Assembly: GCA_029785615.1 (NCBI GenBank)
Contig: JAFLZH010000002.1
Coordinates: forward strand, 91,214 to 155,213
Origin: Nitrososphaerota archaeon
GTDB lineage: Archaea > Thermoproteota > Nitrososphaeria > Nitrososphaerales > Gagatemarchaeaceae
Length of the DNA stretch: 64,000 bases
Direction: 5' to 3'
Translations under genes and position numbers: made by a program
Part shown: one piece after another, positions 16,369 through 25,168 of the stretch
Layout of the letters: each line of letters starts with the position of its first letter
How positions within the stretch are numbered: position 1 is the stretch's first letter
The notes under the pieces: model-generated
The model's input: the letters and a program-made list of their open reading frames with translations, nothing else
What the model was told of the DNA's origin: nothing
The model's database searches: none

Positions 16369-18112
16369 AGAAATCGACTCGACGTTGTGCGGAACCTACG
16401 TTAATAACATTTACAGAAGAGGAGGCGCCCAGCTCTTCCGTTTCAGGAGGCCAGGGGGCGAAGACGTGTGGCTGGTCGCGTCCCCGAAGAAGGGCGCCTG
16501 GATTTCAAGCAGGGTGCAGGAGAGGGACGACACGACGGAGTTCACTACGAAGCTGAGAGGAGAGCTGGAGAGGGCGAAGTTCGTCGGCGCTACGCAGCTG
16601 GGCCTGGACAGGGTGTTCCAGCTAGACCTGGATGGGAGGGAGCGGCGAAGGATGGTGGTCGAGCTGATGCCCCCGGGGAACATCATAGTGCTCGACCCAG
16701 AGGGCACGATCCGTCTCGCGCTGAACGAGGTACGCGCCGAGGCAAGGCGGGTGGTCAGGGGGGTCCCCTATCGGCCCCCGAGCCAGAGCAGGCGCAGCCC
16801 GCTCGAAGTCGGGCCTGAGGACGTCGAAGGGATGCTGAAGACGGAGACGACCCTTGGGAGGGCCATCGGCAGGCATATCGCACTCCCCAGGAAGTACGTC
16901 GCCGAGGCCCTGAAGAGGGTGGGCGCGACCGAGGGCGACCCGGCCTCGAGCTTCTTAGGGAGAGGCGCGGAGATAGCGAAGGCCGTCGAGGACATGGTCG
17001 CTGAAGCGAGGGAGAGGCCGCGGCCCTGCGTGTGCGGCACCCCCGCTGGGGACGAGATCTTCGCGTTCCCCCCGAGCGGGCTCAGCGTCAAAGAGGAGGC
17101 CGAGACGGTCTCCGAGCTCTGCGACCGCCTCTTCCTCGGGGAGGCGCTGTCTGAGCCTGTGCAGCCTGGCCCCGAGGAGGTGAAGCGGAGAGAGCTCGAG
17201 GCGACGGTCGCAAAGCTCAGGGAGGAAGCGGGGTCGCTGGTCGCAGAGGCAGCGAGGGCCCGGGCCGCCGCGGCCGAGGCCAGGGGTGCGACCCTGGAGT
17301 CGGCGCTGAATGTCCTGAGGGGTGCGGGAGTCAGGTCGCAGAAGGACCCGGTTTCTCCGGCGGCGGTGGCGTCGGCCCTCTACGACCGCGCCAAGGAGCT
17401 CGAATCGAAGTCTTCGCGGGGGCTTGAGGCGGCGGCCAAGCTCGAAAAGAAGGCATCCAGGGTGGCCCCCGGGGCCCCGGCGCGAAGCCGGACGCTGGCC
17501 AGGAGGAGGGGGGAGTGGTACGAGAAGTTCAGGTGGTTCGTCACAGTCGAGGGGAAGCTGGCGGTGGGTGGGAGGGACGCCCAGACCAACTCCGCGCTCC
17601 TCGGCAGGCACATGGACTCCAACGACACGGTGTTCCATGCCGACCTGTTCGGCTCGCCCTTCTTCATACTGAAGGGAGGAGCTGGACAGACCGAAGAAGA
17701 GGCCAGGCAGGTCGCCCAGGCAACAGTGGCGTTCAGCAGCGCCTGGAAGACAGGCCTCGGCTCCGCCGACGCCTACTGGGTGGCACCAGACCAGGTCGGC
17801 TCGGCTGCTCCCAGCGGCGAGTACCTGCCGCGAGGCTCCTTCGTGATCAGGGGGAAGAAGAACTTCATCTCGAGGATGATCGTCGAGGTGGCGGTGGGCC
17901 TGGACCAGGAAGGTCGGGTGATGGCCGGACCCGAGGACTCGGTCAGGAAGAGGTGCGCCAACTACGTCGTCCTGCGACCCCACAACGAGAAGGGCTCAGA
18001 GACAGCCAAGCGGGTCCTAAAGGACCTCGGCTCAGAGCCCAGGGAACCAACCCTCGAAGAAGTGCAGAGAGCGCTCCCCGCCGGGGGAGGAAAGGTCGTC
18101 AGACGAGGCTGA
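16328..18112 (+). CDS. rqcH: NFACT-family ribosome quality control factor (RqcH/Rqc2/Tae2 homolog)
   Basis: Predicted 594-residue archaeal RqcH. It is expected to bind obstructed large subunits and add C-terminal tails to stalled chains. The N-terminal NFACT-N domain has the conserved Asp-Arg in QLGLDRVFQLDLDG and VVELMPPGNIIVLD. A helical/coiled-coil middle (about residues 280-400, very Ala/Glu rich) is followed by NFACT-R (HMDSNDTVFHADLFGSPFFI; FVIRGKKNFIS). GTG 16328 lies about 28 nt after an agcttatcaa box inside the opposing EMC6-like gene. Confidence 0.9.
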   Translation: MAELSGFEVLVLAKEIDSTLCGTYVNNIYRRGGAQLFRFRRPGGEDVWLVASPKKGAWISSRVQERDDTTEFTTKLRGELERAKFVGATQLGLDRVFQLDLDGRERRRMVVELMPPGNIIVLDPEGTIRLALNEVRAEARRVVRGVPYRPPSQSRRSPLEVGPEDVEGMLKTETTLGRAIGRHIALPRKYVAEALKRVGATEGDPASSFLGRGAEIAKAVEDMVAEARERPRPCVCGTPAGDEIFAFPPSGLSVKEEAETVSELCDRLFLGEALSEPVQPGPEEVKRRELEATVAKLREEAGSLVAEAARARAAAAEARGATLESALNVLRGAGVRSQKDPVSPAAVASALYDRAKELESKSSRGLEAAAKLEKKASRVAPGAPARSRTLARRRGEWYEKFRWFVTVEGKLAVGGRDAQTNSALLGRHMDSNDTVFHADLFGSPFFILKGGAGQTEEEARQVAQATVAFSSAWKTGLGSADAYWVAPDQVGSAAPSGEYLPRGSFVIRGKKNFISRMIVEVAVGLDQEGRVMAGPEDSVRKRCANYVVLRPHNEKGSETAKRVLKDLGSEPREPTLEEVQRALPAGGGKVVRRG

Positions 18113-18120
18113 CCTCGCGA

Positions 18121-19941
18121 TCAGATGCACTCGGCGACGATCTCGGCCACATCGCGGACGTCCATCCCCGAGTTCGACACCTTGGTGGCATCGTCGAGCA
18201 TGGAGAGGCAGAAGGGACACTCGGTAGCGATGGTCTTCGCACCGGTCCCTGCGGCCTCCTGCGTCCTGATACCGGCTATGGACTCCTGCTGGGGGACCTT
18301 GAACCAGTAGTTGGACCCGCCCGCGCCGCAGCAGAAGGTCTTCTCCTTCCTCCTGCCCATCTCGCGCAGGTCGTCGACCGAAGCCTTGAGCATCGCCCTC
18401 GGCTGGTCGAAGACGCTGTTGTACCGCGAGGCGTAGCAGGCGTCGTGGAGGGTCACGGAGATCTTCTGCACCTTCTCTGGAGGGATGGACAACCTCCCTT
18501 CCCTGATGAGGTCTGAGATCAGCTGGGTGTGATAGACCACTTCGAACTCTCCCCCGAACTGGGGATATTCGTTCTTCAGCGCGTTGAAGCAGTGGGGGCA
18601 GGTGGCGATTATCTTCTTCACGCCGTAGGACTTCAGCTTCTCTATGTTCTGGAAGACGAGCTCCTGATACCGTCCCTCTTCGCCCAGCCTGCGAGCAGGG
18701 TCGCCGACGCACATCTCTTCCGCCCCCAGGATTGCGAAGGATACGCCAGCGCCCTTCAGTATCTTCGACAGCGCCTTCGCGATCCTCTGGGCCCGCTGGT
18801 CGAAGGAAGAGACGCAGCCGACCCAATAGAGATACTCGGCCTTCGGGTTTGATGACAGGGTGTCGATGCCCAGCCCCTCGGCCCAGGCGGCCCTGGTGGA
18901 GTTCTTGAAGCCGTATGGATTCTGGCTCTGGGCGAGGTTCGCAAGCATCCCTGACTTCTCTTTGTCCAGCCTCCCCTTGGAGACAAGCTCTCTTCGGAGG
19001 TCGTAGACCAGGTCGAGGTGCTTGACGCTCACCGGGCAGCTTGCTACGCATGCCCCGCAGGAGGTGCAGGACCAGAGCTCATCCTCCGACACCGAGGACA
19101 GCACCTCCGACTCTCTGCCGGTGCCGGTCCTGGAGAGGAGGCTGACCTTCCTGACGAGGACCCGAGGCGAGAGGGGACGCCCGGCTGCCGTCGCCGGGCA
19201 CGACGCCTCACAGGCCCCGATCTCTACGCAGGAGTCGAAGGACAGCGACTGGTCGGCGGGGAACTCTGAGACCTTGCTTACCCCCACGCGGATGGCCTCC
19301 GGGTCGGTCTTCCCTGCCATGACGTCCGCCAGGTTGAACGGGGCCCTGATGGAGTGTAGGGGGCGGTCGAACTTGGCGATCAGGTTGACGCTGGGCCTGG
19401 CGTAGTAGATAGTGATCAGGGTGTTCCTGAGGGCGCCCAAGAGGAGGTCCGCCCAGCCAAGGGCAGGGAACCAGAGGAGGACGAGCTCCGAGGTGGTGAG
19501 GGCGATGGCGCCCATGAGCACCAGCTGGAGGGTAGCCGACGCCGACGCGAAGCCCTCGGTGACCCCGAGCCCCCGACCTATCCGCATGCTCTGGGAGTAC
19601 CTCTGGACGCGCCATCCGAAGGCTACCACCAGACCGGCGACAAGCGGGACAGACGCGGCCCTGAAGATGTCCAGGAGGAGAAGGGCCCCGCCCATGAAGG
19701 GGGCGATGATCGCGTCGGCGATCGTAACCCCGACGCCGAGCGCAATGGACAGGTGCATCAGGAAGACCGGGTCCCCGGTCCTTAGGCGACGCATCTCGTC
19801 CCGGCCCAGGCCCGCGACCCGCCCCGGGCCGAGGCTGATGGACAGCCTGTGGGCAAGGGAGGCGCCTGCAAGAGCAAATGCGGCCACGCTGGCGAGGGAG
19901 AGCGCGTACGCGGCCAGGTACCCGACGTCGAGCCCAGCCAT
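18121..19941 (-). CDS. membrane Fe-S oxidoreductase, EtfD/HdrD-like (ETF:quinone oxidoreductase)
   Basis: Predicted 606-residue membrane protein: about five N-terminal transmembrane helices, two [4Fe-4S] ferredoxin-type clusters (SCVEIGACEASCP and CTSCGACVASCP), then two CCG (cysteine-rich) domains ending CCGAGGSNYWF and ATECPFCLSML. The first CCG copy has EMCVGD in place of a double Cys. This layout matches the membrane oxidoreductases that pass electrons from ETF to quinone (EtfD/EMO type). The downstream position of etfA, etfB and an acyl-CoA dehydrogenase on the same strand supports that role. ATG 19941 lies 26 nt from a ctataaa box. Confidence 0.82.
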   Translation of the reverse strand: MAGLDVGYLAAYALSLASVAAFALAGASLAHRLSISLGPGRVAGLGRDEMRRLRTGDPVFLMHLSIALGVGVTIADAIIAPFMGGALLLLDIFRAASVPLVAGLVVAFGWRVQRYSQSMRIGRGLGVTEGFASASATLQLVLMGAIALTTSELVLLWFPALGWADLLLGALRNTLITIYYARPSVNLIAKFDRPLHSIRAPFNLADVMAGKTDPEAIRVGVSKVSEFPADQSLSFDSCVEIGACEASCPATAAGRPLSPRVLVRKVSLLSRTGTGRESEVLSSVSEDELWSCTSCGACVASCPVSVKHLDLVYDLRRELVSKGRLDKEKSGMLANLAQSQNPYGFKNSTRAAWAEGLGIDTLSSNPKAEYLYWVGCVSSFDQRAQRIAKALSKILKGAGVSFAILGAEEMCVGDPARRLGEEGRYQELVFQNIEKLKSYGVKKIIATCPHCFNALKNEYPQFGGEFEVVYHTQLISDLIREGRLSIPPEKVQKISVTLHDACYASRYNSVFDQPRAMLKASVDDLREMGRRKEKTFCCGAGGSNYWFKVPQQESIAGIRTQEAAGTGAKTIATECPFCLSMLDDATKVSNSGMDVRDVAEIVAECI

Positions 19942-20000
19942 GCTTGTCACCGGGTGTCCCTCGGTTTATAGGGTGTTCGAGCCCGCAGGCGCCCGGGGGC

Positions 20001-20933
20001 TCATCGCCGCGCGGCGAGGGCGCGTTCGAGCGCTGGGATCACCTGGTAGAGGTCTCCCACTATGCCATAGTCTGACGCCTGGAAGATGGGGGCGTCCTTG
20101 TCCGTGTTTATTGAGGCGACGACCTTGGAGTCTTTCATCCCGGCCACGTGCTGCAGCTGGCCGGAGATGCCCACCGCTAGGTAGAGGTCTGGCTTGACAG
20201 TCACTCCAGTCAGCCCGATGTGGTGCTCCTCAGGCAGCCAGCCAAGGTCAGCTGACAGCGGACGTGAGCACCCGAGGGCGCCGCGCATGGCGGTAGCGAG
20301 CTCCGCCAGGATGGCCAGATCCTCCTTCTTCTTGACCCCCCTCCCGGCGGAGACGATCACCTTGGCGGACCTCAGGTCGACGGCGCCGGCGGGCTTCTTC
20401 TCCCTGCCGACGGTCTTCGTCTGGTCCGAGACCGGGCCGACGTCCTTCTCCTGGCTCTCCCCGGGCTGTGCGGCGGCTTTCGGGTAGGCGCCGACCTTCA
20501 CCGTCGCGACCGCGGGAAACTGGCACCTCACCTTCGCCACCACCTTCCCGGCGAAGACGTTCCGCTCCCCCGTCATTCCCTGGCCGTCGGACGCGAGCCC
20601 GGCCACCTCTGCCATGCACCCTATCCCGAGCTTTGCCGCCAGCCTCGACGCCACCTCCCTCCCGTCCCTCGTCGCCCCCAGCAGGACCGCCAAGGGCGCG
20701 AGGTCCTTTGCTGCCCGGGCGAGGGCCTCGGCCGCTACGGCGGGGGAGACCTCGTGACCGGCGGGCCCCTTCAGCAGGAGCCTCCCCCCCGAGCCCCTAG
20801 TCGCGGGCCGGACCGACCCGATGTCCACCATTCGGACCTCCGCCGACGCCCCCTGGGCTACCGCTGCTGCCGCTGTGGCGACTTCGTTGGCCACCGGCTC
20901 CGACTCGGAGTATACCCAGACCTGCCCGCTCAC
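20001..20933 (-). CDS. etfA: electron transfer flavoprotein alpha subunit
   Basis: Predicted 310-residue EtfA, the FAD-binding subunit that accepts electrons from acyl-CoA dehydrogenase. The C-terminal FAD domain shows VIVSAGRGVKKKEDL, VTVKPDLYLAVGISGQLQH and INTDKDAPIFQASDYGIVGD. A Lys/Ala-rich linker separates the domains. The start overlaps the etfB stop by 4 nt. It is co-directional with acd, and the EtfD-like gene begins about 60 nt downstream behind its own TATA-like box. Confidence 0.93.
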   Translation of the reverse strand: MSGQVWVYSESEPVANEVATAAAAVAQGASAEVRMVDIGSVRPATRGSGGRLLLKGPAGHEVSPAVAAEALARAAKDLAPLAVLLGATRDGREVASRLAAKLGIGCMAEVAGLASDGQGMTGERNVFAGKVVAKVRCQFPAVATVKVGAYPKAAAQPGESQEKDVGPVSDQTKTVGREKKPAGAVDLRSAKVIVSAGRGVKKKEDLAILAELATAMRGALGCSRPLSADLGWLPEEHHIGLTGVTVKPDLYLAVGISGQLQHVAGMKDSKVVASINTDKDAPIFQASDYGIVGDLYQVIPALERALAARR

Positions 20934-21694
20934 TTCAGGACACCCTCCTTCGATAGCGCGTCCAAGAGCTTCGCAGCGGCCTCGTCTGGGCTCCCATCGA
21001 TCATGACGTGCTTCCTCGCCGTGGGCTGGGACGACATCGACAGCACCTCGACCCCCCTGCGGCTCCCGGCCGGGGCGATCTCCTCGCCGTTGAGCTCTTC
21101 GACCGGTTTCTTGGAAGCCTGCATTATCTGGATGAGCGTCGGATAGCGCGGGTCGTTGATTTCGCTCACCACGGACGTGGCGAATGGGACAGCTGCTTCG
21201 ACTGACTCGACGCTGTCCTCGAGCGACCGTTCGATCTTCGCCGCTTTGCCGTCGATCTCTATCTTACGGGCGTAGCCCACATAAGGAATCCCCAGCAGCT
21301 CGCCGACCATCGGGGGGACCTGCCCCGTGTAGGTGTCCGACGCTCCCTCCGAGCATATGACCACGTCGAAGGGCCCGGACCTCTTCATGGCGGCTGCGAG
21401 CATGGTGGCGGTGCGGAGGGCGTCGATGGCCACCGTGTCGGCGGTCACCAGCACCCCTCTGTCGGCGCCCATGGCTAGGGCTTCCTTCAGCGTCTTCTTC
21501 GACTCTGTCCCGCCCACCATGAAGACCACCACCTCTCCCTGGTGGGCAGCCTTCAGCCTGAGCCCCTCTTCGACGGCGTTCTTGTCGAAGGTGCTCATCT
21601 TCCCGGCAGCCCCTGCCAGCAGCGGGCTCCCTCCAGGGCCGATTTTGAGCTCTGCCTCGTCGACGGCATGCTTCACGCAGACGGCGATCTTCAT
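20930..21694 (-). CDS. etfB: electron transfer flavoprotein beta subunit
   Basis: Predicted 254-residue EtfB, the partner that forms the AMP/FAD site with EtfA. Diagnostic parts are the start KIAVCVKHAVDEAELKIGP, the AVEEGLRLKA segment, ALAMGADRGVLVTA, and EGASDTYTGQVPPMVGELLG. It overlaps acd upstream and etfA downstream by 4 nt each, so acd-etfB-etfA form one operon. Confidence 0.93.
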   Translation of the reverse strand: MKIAVCVKHAVDEAELKIGPGGSPLLAGAAGKMSTFDKNAVEEGLRLKAAHQGEVVVFMVGGTESKKTLKEALAMGADRGVLVTADTVAIDALRTATMLAAAMKRSGPFDVVICSEGASDTYTGQVPPMVGELLGIPYVGYARKIEIDGKAAKIERSLEDSVESVEAAVPFATSVVSEINDPRYPTLIQIMQASKKPVEELNGEEIAPAGSRRGVEVLSMSSQPTARKHVMIDGSPDEAAAKLLDALSKEGVLK

Positions 21695-22860
21695 TGGGCC
21701 CTCGCCAGCTCTCGCCTGGATATCAGCATCCTGAGCACCTCAGAGGTGCCCTCGCCGATGGTCAACAGCCGGGCGTCCCTCCAGTGCCTGTGAATGTCCT
21801 CTGTGGTGTAGCCGTATCCGCCGTGTATCTGGATGGCGTCGTCGCATGCCTTCAGCGACATCTCGGTGGCGAAGACCTTGGCCTGTGACGCCTCTGACGA
21901 GTAGTCTCCTCCCAACTCCTTGATCCTCGACGCGTAGAGATAGAGGAGTCGGCCCGCGTTTATCCCTGTCTTGGTGTCAGCTATCTTCTCCCTGACGAGC
22001 TGGAAGTCCGAGATGGTCCTTCCGAAGGCGTGCCGCTGTCGCGCGTAGGCCAGCGCCTTGTCGTAGGCGAGCTGAGAGATGCCGACGTTGAGCGCCGCGA
22101 CCACTATCCTCGCCCCGTGGAGTATCGCCTTCGCGTAATCCGCCCCCTTCCCCTCCTCGCCGACCAGGTTCTCTTCGGGTATCCGGCAGTCAGAGAAGAT
22201 GACCTCGCGCGTCTTCGATCCCCTCATCCCAAGCTTCTTCAGCTCGGCGCCGAACTTCAGCCCGGCGCTGGGTGGCTCCAGCAGGAAGCAGGAAGGGCCC
22301 TTCGAGGTCTTGGCGAAGACCAGGTAGACGTTAGCCTCCCCGGCGTTGGTAATGAACATCTTTGAGCCGTTCACGACGTACTCCCCCGCGCGCTTTTCCG
22401 CAGTCGTGGCCATGTTGCCCGCGTCGGAGCCGGAGGCGGGCTCGGTAAGCGCGAACGAGGCTAGCCTCCGCCCCGTGATCATCGGCCCGAGATACCGCTC
22501 CCGCTGAGGTTCCGACCCGAACCTCAGCACCCCCTCCGCCACGGCGTTGTGTATCTCGACGCTCAGCGCTACGGAGGCGTCCGCGGTACCGAGGAGCTCC
22601 ACGGCCATGGCGTAGACTGAGAATGGGAGCCCGAGCCCTCCGTACTGGGCCGGGAACGGGATCAGGCTCATCCCCTGGGCGAAGAGCGCGCTCCTGGGCC
22701 TGTCTATCGGCTCATCTCCGGAGTCCAGCTTCGGGGAGAGCGGAAGAAGCTCCTTCTCCATGAAGGAGCCAAGGGAGGTCAGGACGTCAGAGTACTCCTG
22801 GTGCCTGCCCGGATGGAGCATCTGCATGAGCTGTCTGTGTTCGGCTGTGAATATCGTCAA
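21691..22860 (-). CDS. acd: acyl-CoA dehydrogenase
   Basis: Predicted 389-residue acyl-CoA dehydrogenase, which oxidises an acyl-CoA to the 2-enoyl-CoA and reduces ETF. FAD- and substrate-binding motifs are present (FALTEPASGSDAGNM; GGYGYTTEDIHRHWRDARLL). The catalytic Glu lies in TIGEGTSEVLRML. Chain or branch specificity is not readable. The start is TTG 22860, with a minus-strand attaaat box near 22894-22903. A perfect inverted repeat sits in the intergenic region shared with the divergent MmgE/PrpD gene. Confidence 0.92.
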   Translation of the reverse strand: MTIFTAEHRQLMQMLHPGRHQEYSDVLTSLGSFMEKELLPLSPKLDSGDEPIDRPRSALFAQGMSLIPFPAQYGGLGLPFSVYAMAVELLGTADASVALSVEIHNAVAEGVLRFGSEPQRERYLGPMITGRRLASFALTEPASGSDAGNMATTAEKRAGEYVVNGSKMFITNAGEANVYLVFAKTSKGPSCFLLEPPSAGLKFGAELKKLGMRGSKTREVIFSDCRIPEENLVGEEGKGADYAKAILHGARIVVAALNVGISQLAYDKALAYARQRHAFGRTISDFQLVREKIADTKTGINAGRLLYLYASRIKELGGDYSSEASQAKVFATEMSLKACDDAIQIHGGYGYTTEDIHRHWRDARLLTIGEGTSEVLRMLISRRELARAQ

Positions 22861-22900
22861 TTCGAGGCGCTGAGCCGCGTTCGCCCCACGACAGATTTAA

Positions 22901-22920
22901 TCGTTCTCACTAAAGAACGA
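22901..22920. promoter_or_regulatory. inverted-repeat candidate operator, acd / mmgE-prpD intergenic
   Basis: Perfect 7-bp arms TCGTTCT and AGAACGA separated by 6 nt. The repeat touches the minus-strand TATA-like box of acd and lies just upstream of the plus-strand cctattag box used by the gene at 22955. It is well placed to control both promoters. No cognate regulator is identified. Confidence 0.45.
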
Positions 22921-22954
22921 GAATTCCTATTAGAGCCAGGGGCGGACGCGGGTC

Positions 22955-24325
22955 GTGGACCTAGCCGGCCGCCTCGCAGAGTATGTGTCCTCTGTCAGGT
23001 ACCGGGCCTTGGACGCGGGCACCGTCAAGGAGATGAAGGCAAGAGTGGTAGACGCCGTAGGGTGCGCCATCGGCGCCTACCGCGAGAAACCCATCGCCAT
23101 GGCAAGGAAGGCAGTCCTGGGCCTGCGGAACGGCGGGCCATCGAGCGTCTTCGGGACGGGAGAACGCACCTCGCCCGACCTCGCCACGTTCGTGAACGGC
23201 TTCATGCTGCGGTACTTCGACTACAACGACACGTACCTGTCAAAGGAGCCCGCCCACCCCAGCGACAACATCGCCCCCTGCCTTGCGGTGGCGGAGGCGG
23301 AGGGCTCGACGGGGAAGGAGCTCATCTCAGCCGCGGTGGCGGCCTATGAAATCCAGTGCAGGCTCTGCGACGCGGCTGACATCAGGCACAGGGGGTGGGA
23401 CCACGTCAACTACGGGCTCGTGTCGTCGTCGCTGGCGGCGTCGAAGCTGATGGGGCTGGACGCGAAGCGGGCTGAGCAGGCGGTGAACATTGCGCTGAAC
23501 GGCCATGAGGCCATGCGCCAGGTCAGGGCCGGAGAGCTCTCTATGTGGAAGGGAGCCTCGTTCGCCAACGCCGCCAGGAACGGGGTGTTCGCGGCCGTCC
23601 TGGCCAGGGACGGCATAACGGGGCCGTCGCCCATCTTCGAGGGCGAGATGGGCTTCTTCAACCAGGTCTCGGGTCCATTCGACCTGGACACCGGCGAGTT
23701 CGGAGGACGCCATGGGAGGTACAAGGTGAAGGACACCTATGTGAAATACTGGCCCGCCGAGTACCACGCGCAGTCGGCCATCTGGGCCGCGCTGGCGGTG
23801 AGGGAGGGACTGAGGGGGCCGGAGGACGTGGAGTCTGTCCTGGTCGAAACGCACGAAGCTGGGTATACGATCCTGGGCAAGGACCCCGAGAAGTGGCGGC
23901 CCGCGACCAAGGAGACGGCGGACCACAGCCTCCCATACATGGTGGGCATGGCGCTCCTGGAGGGGAAGGTCGACAACGGGACATACTCTGAGCGGAAGAT
24001 CCGGTCCGAGAGGACCCTCCGGTTCCTGCAGAAGGTGAGGGTGAAGGAGGATCCAGGCCTGACGGCGCTCTACCCCGCGAAGGGGATGGCCAACAGGGTG
24101 ACCGTAGTCACGAAGTCTGGGGCCACCCTCTCGAAGGAGGTGGACGTCCCCCGGGGACACCCCCTGGATCCCATGGGGAGAGAGGAGCTGGAACAGAAGT
24201 TCATGTCCCTGACGGCCGGAAGGCTATCCCCCCGGAGGGCGAAGGAGCTCCTCGGCCTGCTGTGGAAGCTCGAAGCGGTCGAAGACATCGGAGAGGTCTT
24301 CCCTCTGATGAAAGCCTCGGCCTAG
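22955..24325 (+). CDS. MmgE/PrpD-family dehydratase
   Basis: Predicted 456-residue MmgE/PrpD protein; characterised members are 2-methylcitrate dehydratase, aconitate decarboxylase and related enzymes. Seen are the N-terminal helical domain (MKARVVDAVGCAIGAYREKP; VNGFMLRYFDYNDTYLSKEP, with conserved Asp/Asn; AHPSDNIAPCLAVAEAEG) and ALNGHEAMRQVRAGELSMWK. The substrate is unproven; its divergence from an acyl-CoA dehydrogenase operon fits propionyl or branched-chain metabolism. GTG 22955 lies about 25 nt after cctattag. Confidence 0.85.
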   Translation: MDLAGRLAEYVSSVRYRALDAGTVKEMKARVVDAVGCAIGAYREKPIAMARKAVLGLRNGGPSSVFGTGERTSPDLATFVNGFMLRYFDYNDTYLSKEPAHPSDNIAPCLAVAEAEGSTGKELISAAVAAYEIQCRLCDAADIRHRGWDHVNYGLVSSSLAASKLMGLDAKRAEQAVNIALNGHEAMRQVRAGELSMWKGASFANAARNGVFAAVLARDGITGPSPIFEGEMGFFNQVSGPFDLDTGEFGGRHGRYKVKDTYVKYWPAEYHAQSAIWAALAVREGLRGPEDVESVLVETHEAGYTILGKDPEKWRPATKETADHSLPYMVGMALLEGKVDNGTYSERKIRSERTLRFLQKVRVKEDPGLTALYPAKGMANRVTVVTKSGATLSKEVDVPRGHPLDPMGREELEQKFMSLTAGRLSPRRAKELLGLLWKLEAVEDIGEVFPLMKASA

Positions 24326-24370
24326 CCGCGCCTGTCTGACCTATATCATCGTCCGGCGTCCCCCCTGGTC

Positions 24371-25144
24371 ATGGAGTCTGAGGAGCTCCTCAGGGAGGCT
24401 TTCGGCCTGAACTCCTACGAGTCGAAGCTCTACATCACCCTGCTGGGCCGCGGGATGAAGGCAGGCGAAGCGGCCCAGGCTTCGGGGGTCCCCCAGTCGC
24501 GCACCTACGACACCCTGCGCTCTCTCGAGCAGAAGGGATTCGTCGTGGAGTCCGACGGGGTCTACCAGTCTGCGACCCCTTCGGCCGCCCTCGGCTCCAG
24601 GATAGCGAAGTACGTGGCGGACTTCGAGGCCAGCCTCGCGGGGAGGCAGTCCGCCATGAAGAAGATAGTCGTGGAGCTGGAGCCGCTCGCGGGGCCCGGG
24701 CACGGAGAGCAGGAGCCCGTGATGCTGAAGGGATTGGAGAGCATCGCCGCAGCCTTCCTCGAGGTCCTCCGCGCCTCGGAGGACGCATTCCTCCTCGTGA
24801 GGAAGGGGATCGAAGCCAAGACAGCGTTCCTAGGGGTCCTGGGGCAGGCGAGCAGGAAGCCGAAGAGCGTCAAACTCATGATCCCGGCGAATCAGAGGCT
24901 GTCGCAGGCTGAGCTGCGGGACGCCCAGAAGCGCGGGCTGGAGGTACGCCGGTCCGAGGGCGTCCTCCTCGACATGATGGCCGGGGACCGGGGCGGGGTC
25001 ATCATAGGGGTCCCCGCCAGGGGCAAGGACGAGTCGTTCGCAGCGGTGGCGATATGGGTGAGGAGCCCCTCGTTCGCCATGTCGGTTATCGAGTCCCTCG
25101 AACAACAGTGGAAGGCCGCCCGGCCCCTTCAGGGGAACCCCTAA
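24371..25144 (+). CDS. TrmB-family transcriptional regulator
   Basis: Predicted 257-residue TrmB-type regulator. The N-terminal winged helix (residues about 5-75: LNSYESKLYITLLGRGMKAG; ASGVPQSRTYDTLRSLEQKG) is classic TrmB. The C-terminal effector-like domain (from about 110) carries a short helix and a PLD-like fold but no clear sugar-binding signature. The ATG lies 27 nt after acctatatc. Its stop codon overlaps a 22-bp palindrome that recurs at a second promoter 2 kb away, so it is the likely regulator of both. Confidence 0.88.
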   Translation: MESEELLREAFGLNSYESKLYITLLGRGMKAGEAAQASGVPQSRTYDTLRSLEQKGFVVESDGVYQSATPSAALGSRIAKYVADFEASLAGRQSAMKKIVVELEPLAGPGHGEQEPVMLKGLESIAAAFLEVLRASEDAFLLVRKGIEAKTAFLGVLGQASRKPKSVKLMIPANQRLSQAELRDAQKRGLEVRRSEGVLLDMMAGDRGGVIIGVPARGKDESFAAVAIWVRSPSFAMSVIESLEQQWKAARPLQGNP

Positions 25145-25165
25145 TTACCACTATCTAGTGGTAAT
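25144..25165. promoter_or_regulatory. palindromic operator, copy 1 (TrmB regulon candidate)
   Basis: Perfect palindrome ATTACCACT-N4-AGTGGTAAT (9-bp arms). It begins at the TrmB stop codon and ends 3 nt before GTG 25169, directly after a ctaatta TATA-like box. Binding would cover the transcription start. The same arms occur at 27163-27184 with the same geometry. Confidence 0.7.
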
Positions 25166-25168
25166 CAT

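Noticed and set aside
16955..17983. Minus-strand open frame opposite rqcH
   Set aside because: Composition (His/Arg/Gly/Leu-rich) is that of a codon-position shadow, and rqcH is a secure call.
23327..24160. Minus-strand open frame opposite the MmgE/PrpD gene
   Set aside because: Shadow frame without motifs; no promoter at usual spacing.
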